A DNA stretch of 32,704 bases from Thermoflexus hugenholtzii JAD2. Its GTDB lineage: Bacteria > Chloroflexota > Anaerolineae > J036 > Brachytrichaceae. The stretch covers positions 1 to 32,704 of the forward strand of contig CAMDWA010000035.1 of the NCBI GenBank assembly GCA_945877855.1, read 5' to 3'. The notes beneath the pieces are model-generated. The model saw only the letters and a list, made by a program, of their open reading frames with translations, ran no database searches and was not told where the DNA came from. Made by a program: the position numbers and the translations under genes. Shown here piece after piece: positions 1 through 8,611 of the stretch. Within the stretch, counting starts at the first letter, position 1. Every line of letters starts with the position of its first letter.

Positions 1-123
1 CATAATTCTCGTGTCTATAACCGTGGCAAACGGGCGGGGTATAGCCCTGCCCAATTAGTTGATTTAGACGTGCCCGATGATCCTTTGACTTCGCTGGGTT
101 TTTCACCTAAAGTGTCAATCTAA
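1..123 (+). CDS. C-terminal end of a probable transposase/integrase (partial)
   Basis: An open frame enters from the left edge and ends at the TAA at 121-123, giving the last 40 residues of a protein. The sequence contains a SRVYNRGKRAGYSPAQL stretch followed by an acidic DVPDDPL segment. A YN-RGKRxGxSPxxL pattern near the C-terminus resembles the end of DDE-type transposases, but this is a resemblance from memory and not a proven family assignment. The frame overlaps the 3' end of the broken response regulator on the other strand, which fits an insertion sequence that landed in that gene. The true start lies outside the window. Confidence 0.45.
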   Translation, partial: HNSRVYNRGKRAGYSPAQLVDLDVPDDPLTSLGFSPKVSI

Positions 124-384
124 CTTTGTGACTTTTTGAACCATGCCCACTTCAGTATCAAGTTTTTCTTTGCGAATTTCAGTGATATCGCGTATGCCGT
201 CCATGACAGGCATATGGAGGTCCATCAAAACGACATCGGGCTTTAATTTGCGTGCAAGGTCGAGTGCTTCTTCACCATTGGTCGCTTCACCAACGACCAC
301 TAGATCTGGATCTAGCGAAAGAAACATTTTTAAACCTTGGCGGACTACAGTGTGATCATCGGCAATAACAATATGAATTGACAT
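115..384 (-). pseudogene. Truncated NarL/FixJ-type response regulator (receiver domain only, incomplete)
   Basis: The 89-residue frame starts like a two-component response regulator of the NarL/FixJ group. The acidic pair D9-D10 and the phospho-acceptor D55 in the VLMDLHMP motif are present, as is the VVRQGL helix typical of this group. The similarity stops near residue 79 (after KLDTEV), before the conserved Thr and Lys of the receiver and before any helix-turn-helix output domain. Intact members are about 210-220 residues. The last ten residues look unrelated and overlap the opposite-strand transposase-like tail. I infer disruption by an inserted element, so the protein is unlikely to regulate transcription. 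The missing 3' part may lie left of the window. Confidence 0.75.
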
Positions 385-492
385 AGGTTTATATGGCTGT
401 GGTGGAAGTGCAATGAATTATGCCGAAAGTCACAGGAGAGTGATGCAATCATCAAGGTGCATCACTTTTTACTGACCTTCGAATTATCGGAA

Positions 493-566
493 TGGGAATG
501 ACAGGACTCGAACCTGTGACCTTTGCGATGTCAACGCAACGCTCTAACCAACTGAGCTACATCCCC
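493..566 (-). tRNA. tRNA-Val (anticodon GAC)
   Basis: The minus strand folds as a full cloverleaf of 74 nt. The acceptor arms GGGGATG and CATTCCC pair with one G-T, the D arm is GCTC/GAGC, and the anticodon stem TTGCG/CGCAA encloses loop TTGACAT with anticodon GAC. The T arm is ACAGG/CCTGT with loop TTCGAGT, and the discriminator base is A. No CCA is encoded. It stands alone between the broken response regulator and the VWA-protein gene. Confidence 0.96.
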
Positions 567-671
567 AGATACTGCGCTTTTAATACGCTTTAAAAGTGAA
601 CTTAGAATAATTATACATGCTTTTTTTAGCTGTCTTATTTTGGCTCAAAAACAGAGTATTAAAAATTGTCA

Positions 672-739
672 CCGAACGGATATGGCTTGATGTTTTGAGC
701 AGACTTGTCCGCTCAAAACATCAAGCCATATGCGTTCGG
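672..739. terminator. Long near-perfect hairpin between tRNA-Val and the VWA gene
   Basis: The arms at 672-700 and 711-739 are 29 nt each and complementary at 28 of 29 positions, with a 10-nt loop. The hairpin lies downstream of the minus-strand VWA gene stop (776) and upstream of the tRNA. No long T-run follows on either strand (only a short TTTTAAT on the minus strand), so it may act as a transcription stop or may be a palindromic repeat element. The stem is much longer than a typical intrinsic terminator. Confidence 0.55.
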
Positions 740-775
740 CATTGCATCTTTTAGGAACGCCCCTCATTTTTGCGA

Positions 776-2551
776 TTAAAAGTAACTGCCGATGATTTCG
801 AGTAATTTGCGAATGCCTTGTGGATCACCGGATTGCACTTTGGTGTCGCTAGCGCGAGCGATGGCACTTAATGAATTCACATCGGCATCTTTGCCATAAG
901 CAATTGGAATAACAAGCACGGGGGTACGACCATTGCGGGCCAAATTGATCTCGCGCACAACATCGTTTATGCGTGTTTTCGATGCCGTATCTTGACCATC
1001 TGAGAGCAGCAAAATGGCCTGAATGCGCGTCGAATCTGGGCGCGTAGCCACTTCTTTAACAGCAGCCAACATCGCATCAAATAAGGCAGTGTTGCCATTA
1101 GCGCGTAGCCCATTCACCTGATTAATAATTTGAGCGCGATTTGATTCTAGGCTACCCAATGGCGTTAGGGTGCGCACGGTGGTGTTAAATTCGATCAAGC
1201 CAACATTATTTTTTGAGGTTTGATCTTCTAAAAATACCCGTATGGCTTCTTTGGCTTGTCCAATTTTATTTTCATCATTCATTGAGCCAGAGGTATCGAT
1301 CAAAATCATGATATCGGCTTGTTTTTTGACCAATTGCCATGATTGTTGTACCGCCGAGATGGTTTGTGGGTCAGGCACCGGCAAAAATGTACGGGGTTGA
1401 TTGGGATCAACCCCATTTTCGGCGCTAATTGGCCCTGCAATCGGCACTTCTTTATTCACTGGGCGAAAACCAGCCTCTAATACTTTTTCTTGGATGGGTT
1501 TGCTCAAAACATAATCAGTAAATACTTTGGCGGCTTGGCGCTGTTCTTCGGTTACCCAAGGGGCATTGGGCACAGCAAAGGGATGATCGTGCGAGAATGT
1601 GCCTTCTTTGGGGTAAAGCGCCACCAACTTCTCAGGCGGTTTGGCTTGGGTTTTACCCATATTAATAAAAATCAGGTCATTTTCTTCAAGCGCCACGAAG
1701 TCCAGATAATCTGGGCCTTGCGCGATATATTCCTTAAATTCAGTGGTGCGGGCCGAATAGTGCTTAATAAGACGTTCGATTTGACGCACCCCATCTTGCA
1801 CCTTTGCATTATTAATTTGGTCAATGGTTAATTTGCTGCCATCGTTAACCCCGGCGTTATAACGTGCGCTGGCATAAAACTCAGCCATCAGCGTACTAAG
1901 GGCGGTCGATGAAACAGCGGGGTCAGTATGCCCATAATAAATGGCCGAGCGACCCGTTAAGCCATAGTCGCGCCAGCCATTGGGCGAATTAAATAAAGCA
2001 GTCAGTTCACGCCAACCAATATCGTTACCGTGCTTGGCTTGCAAAGCTTTTAATCGCGATTCCCAAATCGCCATCACAACTGGAGCATTGGCCGTAGCGG
2101 GGGCGGCATCGACATCAAAAACCCGTTGTCCAGTTTGATAATTCACCAGTGCCAGCCAATGCCGCACCGAAGGCGAAAAGATCGTAGGCTTTTCAACATT
2201 GGTGTTATTTGGCGCAAGGAGTGCGTTACGTATGCCCTCGGCGACTGTACCCGATGAACCGCTTTTACCAACCACCCAAATTGGGCGCTCGCCACGCGCT
2301 AAATCTTTGCCCGTAACTGCATTGCGCCCATAAGCACCAGCCTTATTAAATTGAAAAATCGCGTCTTTGATATATAGCTCTTCTTCAGGTGCATAAATAA
2401 CGCTAATTTCAATGGCGTTGCTGGGTTTGCTAAATGTGTCACTTTCGGGCAAAAGATTGCCAATGGTGCGCACACAAAACACCGCGGCTACAACCAAAAC
2501 AGCCGCCCCAATGATGATGCCAAACCATGTTTTTTGTCGATTTCGATTCAT
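776..2551 (-). CDS. Membrane-anchored substrate-binding and VWA domain protein
   Basis: This 591-residue protein has an N-terminal hydrophobic anchor (about residues 10-32) without a convincing lipobox. A periplasmic-binding-protein-like region follows (about 45-385) with an IWVVGKSGSSGTVAEGIRN segment and a sugar/iron-binding-protein style fold. A C-terminal von Willebrand factor A domain (about 410-591) carries the MIDAS motif DTSGSM near residue 418, a conserved T in NGNTALFDA, and LLSDGQDT. A good ribosome binding site (GGAGG) lies about 8 nt before the ATG at 2551. Fused solute-binding/VWA proteins are common in Chloroflexota and Actinobacteria, probably acting at the cell surface. The ligand cannot be told from sequence. 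It appears to be a single-gene unit. Confidence 0.85.
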   Translation of the reverse strand: MNRNRQKTWFGIIIGAAVLVVAAVFCVRTIGNLLPESDTFSKPSNAIEISVIYAPEEELYIKDAIFQFNKAGAYGRNAVTGKDLARGERPIWVVGKSGSSGTVAEGIRNALLAPNNTNVEKPTIFSPSVRHWLALVNYQTGQRVFDVDAAPATANAPVVMAIWESRLKALQAKHGNDIGWRELTALFNSPNGWRDYGLTGRSAIYYGHTDPAVSSTALSTLMAEFYASARYNAGVNDGSKLTIDQINNAKVQDGVRQIERLIKHYSARTTEFKEYIAQGPDYLDFVALEENDLIFINMGKTQAKPPEKLVALYPKEGTFSHDHPFAVPNAPWVTEEQRQAAKVFTDYVLSKPIQEKVLEAGFRPVNKEVPIAGPISAENGVDPNQPRTFLPVPDPQTISAVQQSWQLVKKQADIMILIDTSGSMNDENKIGQAKEAIRVFLEDQTSKNNVGLIEFNTTVRTLTPLGSLESNRAQIINQVNGLRANGNTALFDAMLAAVKEVATRPDSTRIQAILLLSDGQDTASKTRINDVVREINLARNGRTPVLVIPIAYGKDADVNSLSAIARASDTKVQSGDPQGIRKLLEIIGSYF

Positions 2552-2812
2552 TTAACTTCCTCCACCATGCAAAATGCAAAAACAACGGTTTGCTTTTGCC
2601 CGATAATCCCAAAACACGTCATATTCACGTGCTACAGATAGTATAGTTTACGTATGATAGGGGGATATTGTTGCGTTTTTATTAGAATTTATTTGCCTTT
2701 TCAATAAACAGAGGCGATTTAAAAGGCATACTGACAAAATCACCCTGCACTTATGCCCACAGAAATAAGAGCAGGGTAATTTCAGCCAAAACTGGCTTAA
2801 TCATAAAAAATA

Positions 2813-2852
2813 GGGCGATATTAATCTTGAGCCTATAAGATCAATATCGCCC
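2813..2852 (-). terminator. Intrinsic terminator of the TerC-family gene
   Basis: The inverted arms 2813-2828 and 2837-2852 (16 nt, one G-T/A mismatch, 8-nt loop) lie about 50 nt after the stop of the minus-strand terC-like gene. On the minus strand the stem is followed by TATTTTTTATG, the expected U-rich tail. This is a classic rho-independent arrangement. Confidence 0.8.
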
Positions 2853-2900
2853 CCCAAAAAGAACCGAGTTAGCAATTCTTCGCGCCCCAGCGTTGCAAGC

Positions 2901-3848
2901 CTAGTGAGTATGCGCTTTTTTATTGCGCATTAGCGACAAAACAATTGAGACAGTGAGGGTCACTAAAATAAACCCAAGCGTAAAAATTGCCAATTGTTCT
3001 TTGTGAATATGAAAAATTCCTTCAAGCAACCAATCTTCGGTAAGCATTTTTAAACCAATGAAGCTAAGGATAATGGCTAGTGCATATTTCAAATAATGAA
3101 ATTTATCCATCACCCCAGCCAATAGAAAATAAAGTGCGCGTAGGCCTAAAATCGCCATAATATTTGAGGTAAACACCACAAACGTATCACGCGTAATACC
3201 GATAATAGCCGGAATTGAGTCAACGGCAAATAAAACATCGGTTGATTCGATTACAAGCAAAACTAATAACAAAGGAGTAGCGAGGCGCTTGCCATTTTGC
3301 TTAACAAAAAACTTCTCTTCATGATATTCGTCGGTCATCGGAATAAAACGTTTGGCAAACTTAACAATAGGATTGCTCTCAATGTTCATCTCATTCTCAT
3401 CACCTGCCCGCGCTAACTTGATGCCGGTATAAAGCAAGAATGCGCCAAACAAATAAATAACGAAGTGAAAACGACTAATAATTTCAACGCCTAACGCGAT
3501 AAAAATAAAACGTAAAACAATGGCCCCGATCACCCCCCAAGTGAGCACGCGCCGACGGTATTTATGATCGACTTTAAAAAAACTAAAAACCACTAAAAAA
3601 ACAAATAAATTATCAACGCTTAATGATTTTTCTAACAACCAGCCAGTAAAAAACTCAATACCAGCAGTGCGCCCGCGTGTAATAAATATGAATACATTAA
3701 AGGCCAAAGCAATGGAAACCCAAAATATACTCATAATTGCAGCTTGACGCAGCGTCACCTCATGTTGATCACGCTGAAATAAGCCCATATCAAGCCAAAT
3801 TAAAAAAATGACAAAAAGCGTAAACAACCCAAAACTTGTTAAATCCAT
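2901..3848 (-). CDS. TerC/Alx-family integral membrane protein
   Basis: The 315-residue, highly hydrophobic protein has about eight or nine predicted membrane spans. It carries the two acidic TerC signatures: SVDNLFVF in an early span and TDVLFAVDSIPAI in a later one, whose Asp residues line the putative metal site. TerC/Alx proteins are linked to tellurite resistance and to manganese export or metal loading of secreted proteins; the exact role here is an inference. The ATG at 3848 follows an AGGAGAT ribosome binding site. It is transcribed away from the sugar dehydrogenase-like gene, so the 216-bp gap at 3849-4064 must hold divergent promoters. A terminator follows at 2813-2852. Confidence 0.88.
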   Translation of the reverse strand: MDLTSFGLFTLFVIFLIWLDMGLFQRDQHEVTLRQAAIMSIFWVSIALAFNVFIFITRGRTAGIEFFTGWLLEKSLSVDNLFVFLVVFSFFKVDHKYRRRVLTWGVIGAIVLRFIFIALGVEIISRFHFVIYLFGAFLLYTGIKLARAGDENEMNIESNPIVKFAKRFIPMTDEYHEEKFFVKQNGKRLATPLLLVLLVIESTDVLFAVDSIPAIIGITRDTFVVFTSNIMAILGLRALYFLLAGVMDKFHYLKYALAIILSFIGLKMLTEDWLLEGIFHIHKEQLAIFTLGFILVTLTVSIVLSLMRNKKAHTH

Positions 3849-4064
3849 AAAAATATCTAATCTCCTACTCCGGTCTCAACCCACATTCTATCAGTCAAAT
3901 AACATTTAAATAAACAACTAATGATCATTGGCGCACCAATCCAAGGTATATTGGTCTACAGATGATCCTCTCCCGTTTTTACTGGTTTTTTACCCTCAAG
4001 GCTTGAAATCAGCACTAAAATTAGGGTTGATCTTAATCTAATAACCTAAAATAAAGGCTTTGAT

Positions 4065-6443
4065 ATGTCAAACTCACGCATGAAGCCGGTGCAATCGTTC
4101 GCACATCTTATTTTTACATTACTGCTTGCTGTTGCACTATTTACAGCCCCACCGATATTACAGCCTATTCAAGCTACAGCGAGCTTGCCTGATGGGTTCG
4201 GAATTGCACAAGTTGCGAGCGGCCTTGCAAATGTGACATCAATGGCAATTGCCAATGATGGGCGCATTTTCATCACACAGCAAGAAGGCACCGTCAAAGT
4301 CATTCAAAATGGCATTGTTATACCAACACCGGTGCTCAAAGTAACCACATCGCCTGACTGGGAGCGTGGCTTAACTGGGATTGCGCTTGACCCAGATTTT
4401 CTAAATAACGGCTATCTCTATTTGGCCTATACCATCACTTCGCCCAAATTACATCACCAAGTATCACGGTTTAAAGTCGTGGGCAACCTTGCCGTAGCAA
4501 ATAGCGAAAAAGTGATCTATGAAATGGACGATTTGTTGCAAAATTTGCATGTCGGTGGCGCATTGGCTTTTGGCCCTGATGGCAAACTATACATTGCATC
4601 AGGCGAATCGAATGGCGCAAACCAACAAGCCCCACAAAGCACTGGCGGCAAAATTATCCGTATCAATTCCGATGGCTCAATCCCCGGCGACAACCCATTT
4701 CGCCAATTGGGCGGGCGTGCCCCCTCTGTTTTTGCGATGGGGTTCCGCAACCCATTTACCTTAGCGATTCAACGCACCACTGGCAAAATTTTTGTCAATG
4801 ATGTTGGCGATGCGACGACTGAAGAAGTTAACGAAGTCGTATCAGGCGGCAATTACGGCTGGCCTGCTTACGAAGGCTACGCCCCCAATCCTTTTATTAG
4901 CCCCCTTTTCACCTACCCACATGGGGCCAATGATGTTGATAAAGGCTGTGCCATCGTTGGGGGCACATTTTACAACCCAAACACAGTTCAATTCCCCGCA
5001 GAATATGTGGGCAAATATTTCTTTGCCGATTTTTGCAACGACTGGATTCGCACCTTAGACCCGACCAACCCCAACAAAGTAAAGCTATTTGCCAGCAATA
5101 TTTCAGGTTTTGCGGTGGTAAATATGCAAACAGGGCCAGATGGGGCCATTTATTTGCTGGCACGTGGCGTAACCAATGCCGTCGCTGGTTATACCGTCTA
5201 TGAAACAGGCGCAGTCTACAAAATTTTCTTTGGGGCCAGCCCAACCCCAAATGTGCTTTCGCACCCACAAAATCAAACCATCTCAGCCGGCGCACAAGCC
5301 ACCTTTTCAGTCAACGCCGCTGGGCAAGGCACGCTAAAGTATCAATGGCAAAAAAATGGGGTGGATATTCAAGATGCAACCGAAGATACTTATATCACTC
5401 CGGGGGTAGCCCTAACCGACAATAATGCGCGTTACCGTGTCGTTGTCTCTAATTTTGCTGGCAGCACAGCCAGCAACGAAGCAATTCTAACGGTGACATC
5501 CAATAAACCACCCATCGCTACCATCAATTTTCCACTCGAAGGCAGCAAAGCCAGCGCGGGCGAAACAGTGCGTTTTAGCGGCAACGCCACCGACCCCGAA
5601 AAAGGTGGTTTGCCCGACAGTGCCTTTGTCTGGTCGGTGCGTATGATTCACGGCGAACATTCCCACCCAGTTTTATTACCCAAAGCTGGCCTAAGCAGTG
5701 GCTCATTTAGTATTCCACGTGATGGTCACCCCGACAATGAAATTTTTTATCGCGTTTATCTTGATGTCAGTGATGGCATTTTTACAACCAATACCTATCG
5801 AGACATCTACCCACGTGGCGGCAGCACCGCCCCAAGTGTGGCTAACGCCAAAATTTGCAGCACCAATACCAATCGCCTTGCGAACCCAGGGTTTGAAGAT
5901 TCTTATGATGGTTGGGATGTTTGGGATGACAGTGTTATTCAACTCTTGCCAAATGGCCGCACGGGCAACAAGGCCTTACAAATTGGCACATTAGCTGGCG
6001 GCATCGGGCAACATTTTTATACAACGACAGGCGATCAATTTGTAGCAACGGCATGGGCGCGATTACGCAACAATGCCCCCAATGCCAAAATTGGCCTCAG
6101 CTTTTTCGATGCCCAATGGCAACAATTGGGCAGCAATTTTACGATTACCGTGCCTCCCACCGCTACATCGGTCACGCGCTACTTCTCTTATACCTTACAG
6201 GCTACCGCCCCAACCAACGCTGCCATTGGCGTATTATGGGCGCAAAAACCCAATGGTGGGCATCTTGACATTGATGATTTATGTTTAGCACGTTCAATCG
6301 GTAATAGCGAAGCCCAACCCATCTCGAGCAGCGGGTTTATGCGCCAAAACGCAAATGGCGAATGGGAATGGTATGCCGCCTCAGCCACCACCGTCGGCAC
6401 CGAGGTCATCATGCCCTTGCTTATCTCGCCCCGAATACGGTAG
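4065..6443 (+). CDS. Secreted PQQ-type sugar dehydrogenase-like protein with Ig-like and carbohydrate-binding-like domains
   Basis: This 792-residue protein has a signal peptide (about 1-38; ATG at 4080 is an alternative start). A beta-propeller of the glucose/sorbosone dehydrogenase family spans about 40-410, with repeats such as GLTGIALDPDF, GGALAFGPDGKLYIASG and GFRNPFTLAI. An Ig-like domain follows (about 413-500, with the YQWQKNGVDI core), then a PKD/Ig-like segment (about 500-600), then a lectin/CBM-like jelly roll (about 610-745) starting NPGFEDSYDGWDVW. The protein ends in a hydrophobic tail, VIMPLLISPRIR. Family members oxidise sugars or alcohols with PQQ outside the cytoplasm, but many Chloroflexota and Bacteroidetes homologues are uncharacterised, so the substrate is unknown. 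The glycosyltransferase gene starts 33 bp downstream. Confidence 0.85.
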   Translation: MSNSRMKPVQSFAHLIFTLLLAVALFTAPPILQPIQATASLPDGFGIAQVASGLANVTSMAIANDGRIFITQQEGTVKVIQNGIVIPTPVLKVTTSPDWERGLTGIALDPDFLNNGYLYLAYTITSPKLHHQVSRFKVVGNLAVANSEKVIYEMDDLLQNLHVGGALAFGPDGKLYIASGESNGANQQAPQSTGGKIIRINSDGSIPGDNPFRQLGGRAPSVFAMGFRNPFTLAIQRTTGKIFVNDVGDATTEEVNEVVSGGNYGWPAYEGYAPNPFISPLFTYPHGANDVDKGCAIVGGTFYNPNTVQFPAEYVGKYFFADFCNDWIRTLDPTNPNKVKLFASNISGFAVVNMQTGPDGAIYLLARGVTNAVAGYTVYETGAVYKIFFGASPTPNVLSHPQNQTISAGAQATFSVNAAGQGTLKYQWQKNGVDIQDATEDTYITPGVALTDNNARYRVVVSNFAGSTASNEAILTVTSNKPPIATINFPLEGSKASAGETVRFSGNATDPEKGGLPDSAFVWSVRMIHGEHSHPVLLPKAGLSSGSFSIPRDGHPDNEIFYRVYLDVSDGIFTTNTYRDIYPRGGSTAPSVANAKICSTNTNRLANPGFEDSYDGWDVWDDSVIQLLPNGRTGNKALQIGTLAGGIGQHFYTTTGDQFVATAWARLRNNAPNAKIGLSFFDAQWQQLGSNFTITVPPTATSVTRYFSYTLQATAPTNAAIGVLWAQKPNGGHLDIDDLCLARSIGNSEAQPISSSGFMRQNANGEWEWYAASATTVGTEVIMPLLISPRIR

Positions 6444-6451
6444 AAAACGCC

Positions 6452-6550
6452 AAAAACCAAGAATCAAGAGCCAAGAATGAGAATAAAACCGTTAACGCAG
6501 GCAAGCAACAAAAAAATTTTAATTCTTGGTGCTTGGCTCTTGGTTCTTTT
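6452..6550. repeat. Heptanucleotide inverted repeat overlapping the glycosyltransferase start
   Basis: The left arm (6452-6477) is built of 7-mers CCAAGAA-TCAAGAG-CCAAGAA. The right arm (6523-6550) is the inverted set TTCTTGG-TGCTTGG-CTCTTGG-TTCTT. The glycosyltransferase ATG at 6477 sits at the edge of the left arm, and the right arm is translated. The same 7-mer family recurs at 11845-11993 and 27949-28010. Confidence 0.85.
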
Positions 6551-8528
6551 AGTCGCCGCTACCTTGCGCCTGCGCGATTTAGCGTGGGTGCAAATTGGCT
6601 ATGACGAGCTTATTTCGCTCAAACTGGCACTAGATGTGCTGCAAGGCCAATGGCCTGCCCACGCGGCTTATAGTGGCTCGGTTGCCAATCACCCGCCGGT
6701 TTATGTTTATGTCATGGCCTTGGGCTACCTCATCAGCAAAGATTTTTTGTGGATTGTGGCCTATCATGCCCTGCTGGATGTCGCCAGCGTCACGCTGACA
6801 TTTTATGCCGGGTGGCGTTATTTTGGGGCACGGGTTGGGTTTGTTGCGGCCTTGTTATATGCCGTTGCGCCTTGGCCAATTGAATTTGCGCGGCACACGT
6901 GGCTCACCCCCCAACCCATTTTCACATCAATCATGCTGTTGGGCATGTTATCCATCACCCGCCCCAATTTAGGCCACAAATATGGCATCGTTTTGCTCGG
7001 CTGGGGGTTTACTGGCTTAATCGGTTCGCATTTATCAGGTATCTATTTTTTACCCGTATTGCTGCTGGCTTTATGGATGGGGCGGCAACAAATACGCCCA
7101 TTCACGCTGCTATCCGCTTTTGCGCCCTTAATAATCATTGCGCTGGCCTATCTCAATTTTGACCGCAGCCAAGATTTTAAAAATATCAGCGCCCTCTTCA
7201 CCGCGTCTGGTGTTGCCGATCGCCCCGCCCAATTTGACCTCGATGCCTTCAAATTTGCGCTAGCCAACACCGGTGGCTGGCACCTCAGCGACATCACCGG
7301 CGAGCGATTTGGTGAATGGGTGGCCCAAGTGCCAACTTGGCTGGCTTGGATCGATATCGCCCAAATTGGGTTGGTCACCCTATCCCTTTTCATTTGCGCA
7401 TGGCTGGCTTTTCGTCAGCGTTCTGCCGCCATCTTGCTGGTTTTACTCACTTGGCTTGTGCCCGTCAGCTTACAACTTCGCCATGCCATTCCGCTCGGCC
7501 CGGCCTATTTCATCGCCCATGTGCCCGCCGCCTTTTTGCTGGTTGGCATCGCTATCAATGCGGTGCAGTGCAAAGTGCAAAGTAGCAAGTGGCAAGTAGC
7601 AAGTGGCAGGTGGCAGGTGGCAGGTGGCAAGGGATCTAATGTCTTTGCAATTTGCCCTTGCTACTTGCTACTTGCTACTTGCCACTTGCCACTTTGCACT
7701 ATTTTGGCTTGGCATATATTCACTTGGGTGCGCTTTAATGATTTTGTGCAACGTTATGACACCACCTTAGGCGGCTACGGCACACCCGCCTATAGCGCCT
7801 ACCAAGCCACCCGTGCAGCCCGTCAAGCCACACCTGCTGATACTTGGGTGGTATTTGTCACCCAAGAACCACCATCACCCTACAATTTACAAACAGTGTT
7901 GGCCGATGTCATGTTGGCCGACGTGCCACATCGCATCATGCACCCCGCCGATGGCCTTATTTTGCGCCAAAGCACGTTGCCCTATGTGCTGGCCCCCGAC
8001 GCATTTGGCTACGCTAATGACCTCCCGACACGTTGGCAAATGTCGCCACTGGCACAATCACATCACCCCTTGCGTAATTTACCCCAAGCCAGCGAAAAAA
8101 ACACCGGCTATACCTTTGTCAATTTGCCAGCATATGCCCCCAACAGCCCCCCCATCGCCAAATTTAGCAACGGGATTGAGTTGCTCAAAGCCGATCTAAC
8201 CCGCCAACCCAAGCAAGTGCGCGTTGGTCTTACCTTGCGGGTCACCCAAGCGCCACCGCCCAACACCCAATTTCAATGGTTTAACCATTTGCTATTGGCA
8301 AACACCGACCGCATGATCGGGCAAACCGATGGTTCAGGCATCAAGACTACCATTTGGCGACCCGGCGATGTGCTGCGCCAATCATTCGACATTAACCTGC
8401 CCGCTGATGCCCCGCCGCCGCCGTATCAATTGCGCCTCGGCTCCTACTTACTCAACGGCCCACGCCTTCAAGTCACCCTCGCTGATGGACGAACGGACGA
8501 TAAGATTGGGGTGGGCGAGGCAAAATAA
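6477..8528 (+). CDS. GT-C fold membrane glycosyltransferase (PMT/ArnT-like)
   Basis: The 683-residue protein has a multi-span N-terminal half (about residues 14-420) and a soluble C-terminal region. The first extracytoplasmic loop after TM1 carries an Asp-Glu pair (D43-E44 in GYDELISL), where PMT/ArnT/GT-83 enzymes keep their catalytic acidic residues. Later segments such as YHALLDVASVTL and LLYAVAPWPIEFARHTW fit this group. Members move a sugar from a polyprenyl-phosphate donor to lipid or protein acceptors; donor and acceptor are unknown here. Two heptamer repeats are translated in frame: residues about 16-25 form TM1, and residues about 364-408 lie in a late hydrophobic region. The second, rich in Gln/Lys/Trp then Cys/Leu, is clearly repeat-derived. 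Only weak ribosome-binding sequence precedes the ATG, and the true start could have been altered by the first repeat. Confidence 0.75.
   Translation: MRIKPLTQASNKKILILGAWLLVLLVAATLRLRDLAWVQIGYDELISLKLALDVLQGQWPAHAAYSGSVANHPPVYVYVMALGYLISKDFLWIVAYHALLDVASVTLTFYAGWRYFGARVGFVAALLYAVAPWPIEFARHTWLTPQPIFTSIMLLGMLSITRPNLGHKYGIVLLGWGFTGLIGSHLSGIYFLPVLLLALWMGRQQIRPFTLLSAFAPLIIIALAYLNFDRSQDFKNISALFTASGVADRPAQFDLDAFKFALANTGGWHLSDITGERFGEWVAQVPTWLAWIDIAQIGLVTLSLFICAWLAFRQRSAAILLVLLTWLVPVSLQLRHAIPLGPAYFIAHVPAAFLLVGIAINAVQCKVQSSKWQVASGRWQVAGGKGSNVFAICPCYLLLATCHLPLCTILAWHIFTWVRFNDFVQRYDTTLGGYGTPAYSAYQATRAARQATPADTWVVFVTQEPPSPYNLQTVLADVMLADVPHRIMHPADGLILRQSTLPYVLAPDAFGYANDLPTRWQMSPLAQSHHPLRNLPQASEKNTGYTFVNLPAYAPNSPPIAKFSNGIELLKADLTRQPKQVRVGLTLRVTQAPPPNTQFQWFNHLLLANTDRMIGQTDGSGIKTTIWRPGDVLRQSFDINLPADAPPPPYQLRLGSYLLNGPRLQVTLADGRTDDKIGVGEAK
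7564..7700. repeat. Heptanucleotide inverted repeat inside the glycosyltransferase gene
   Basis: The left arm (7569-7632) consists of 7-mers of the form GCAAAGT, GCAAGTG, GCAAGTA and GCAGGTG. The right arm (7655-7700) is the inverse (CTTGCTA, CTTGCCA, CTTTGCA). The reading frame stays open through both arms. The pattern resembles the intergenic repeat at 22250-22381. Confidence 0.9.
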
Positions 8529-8611
8529 ATGCACCTTAGCTTGATTTGAAAAGATTTATTTTTTCTTAGTCTTGTAAACCCGCAAAGAAAAGCTTTAATT
8601 CCGCCCAATCT

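Noticed and set aside
3849-4064. Operator or riboswitch in the divergent gap
   Set aside because: Only a weak CCAATCCAAGG...TTGG symmetry is seen; no firm promoter or aptamer.
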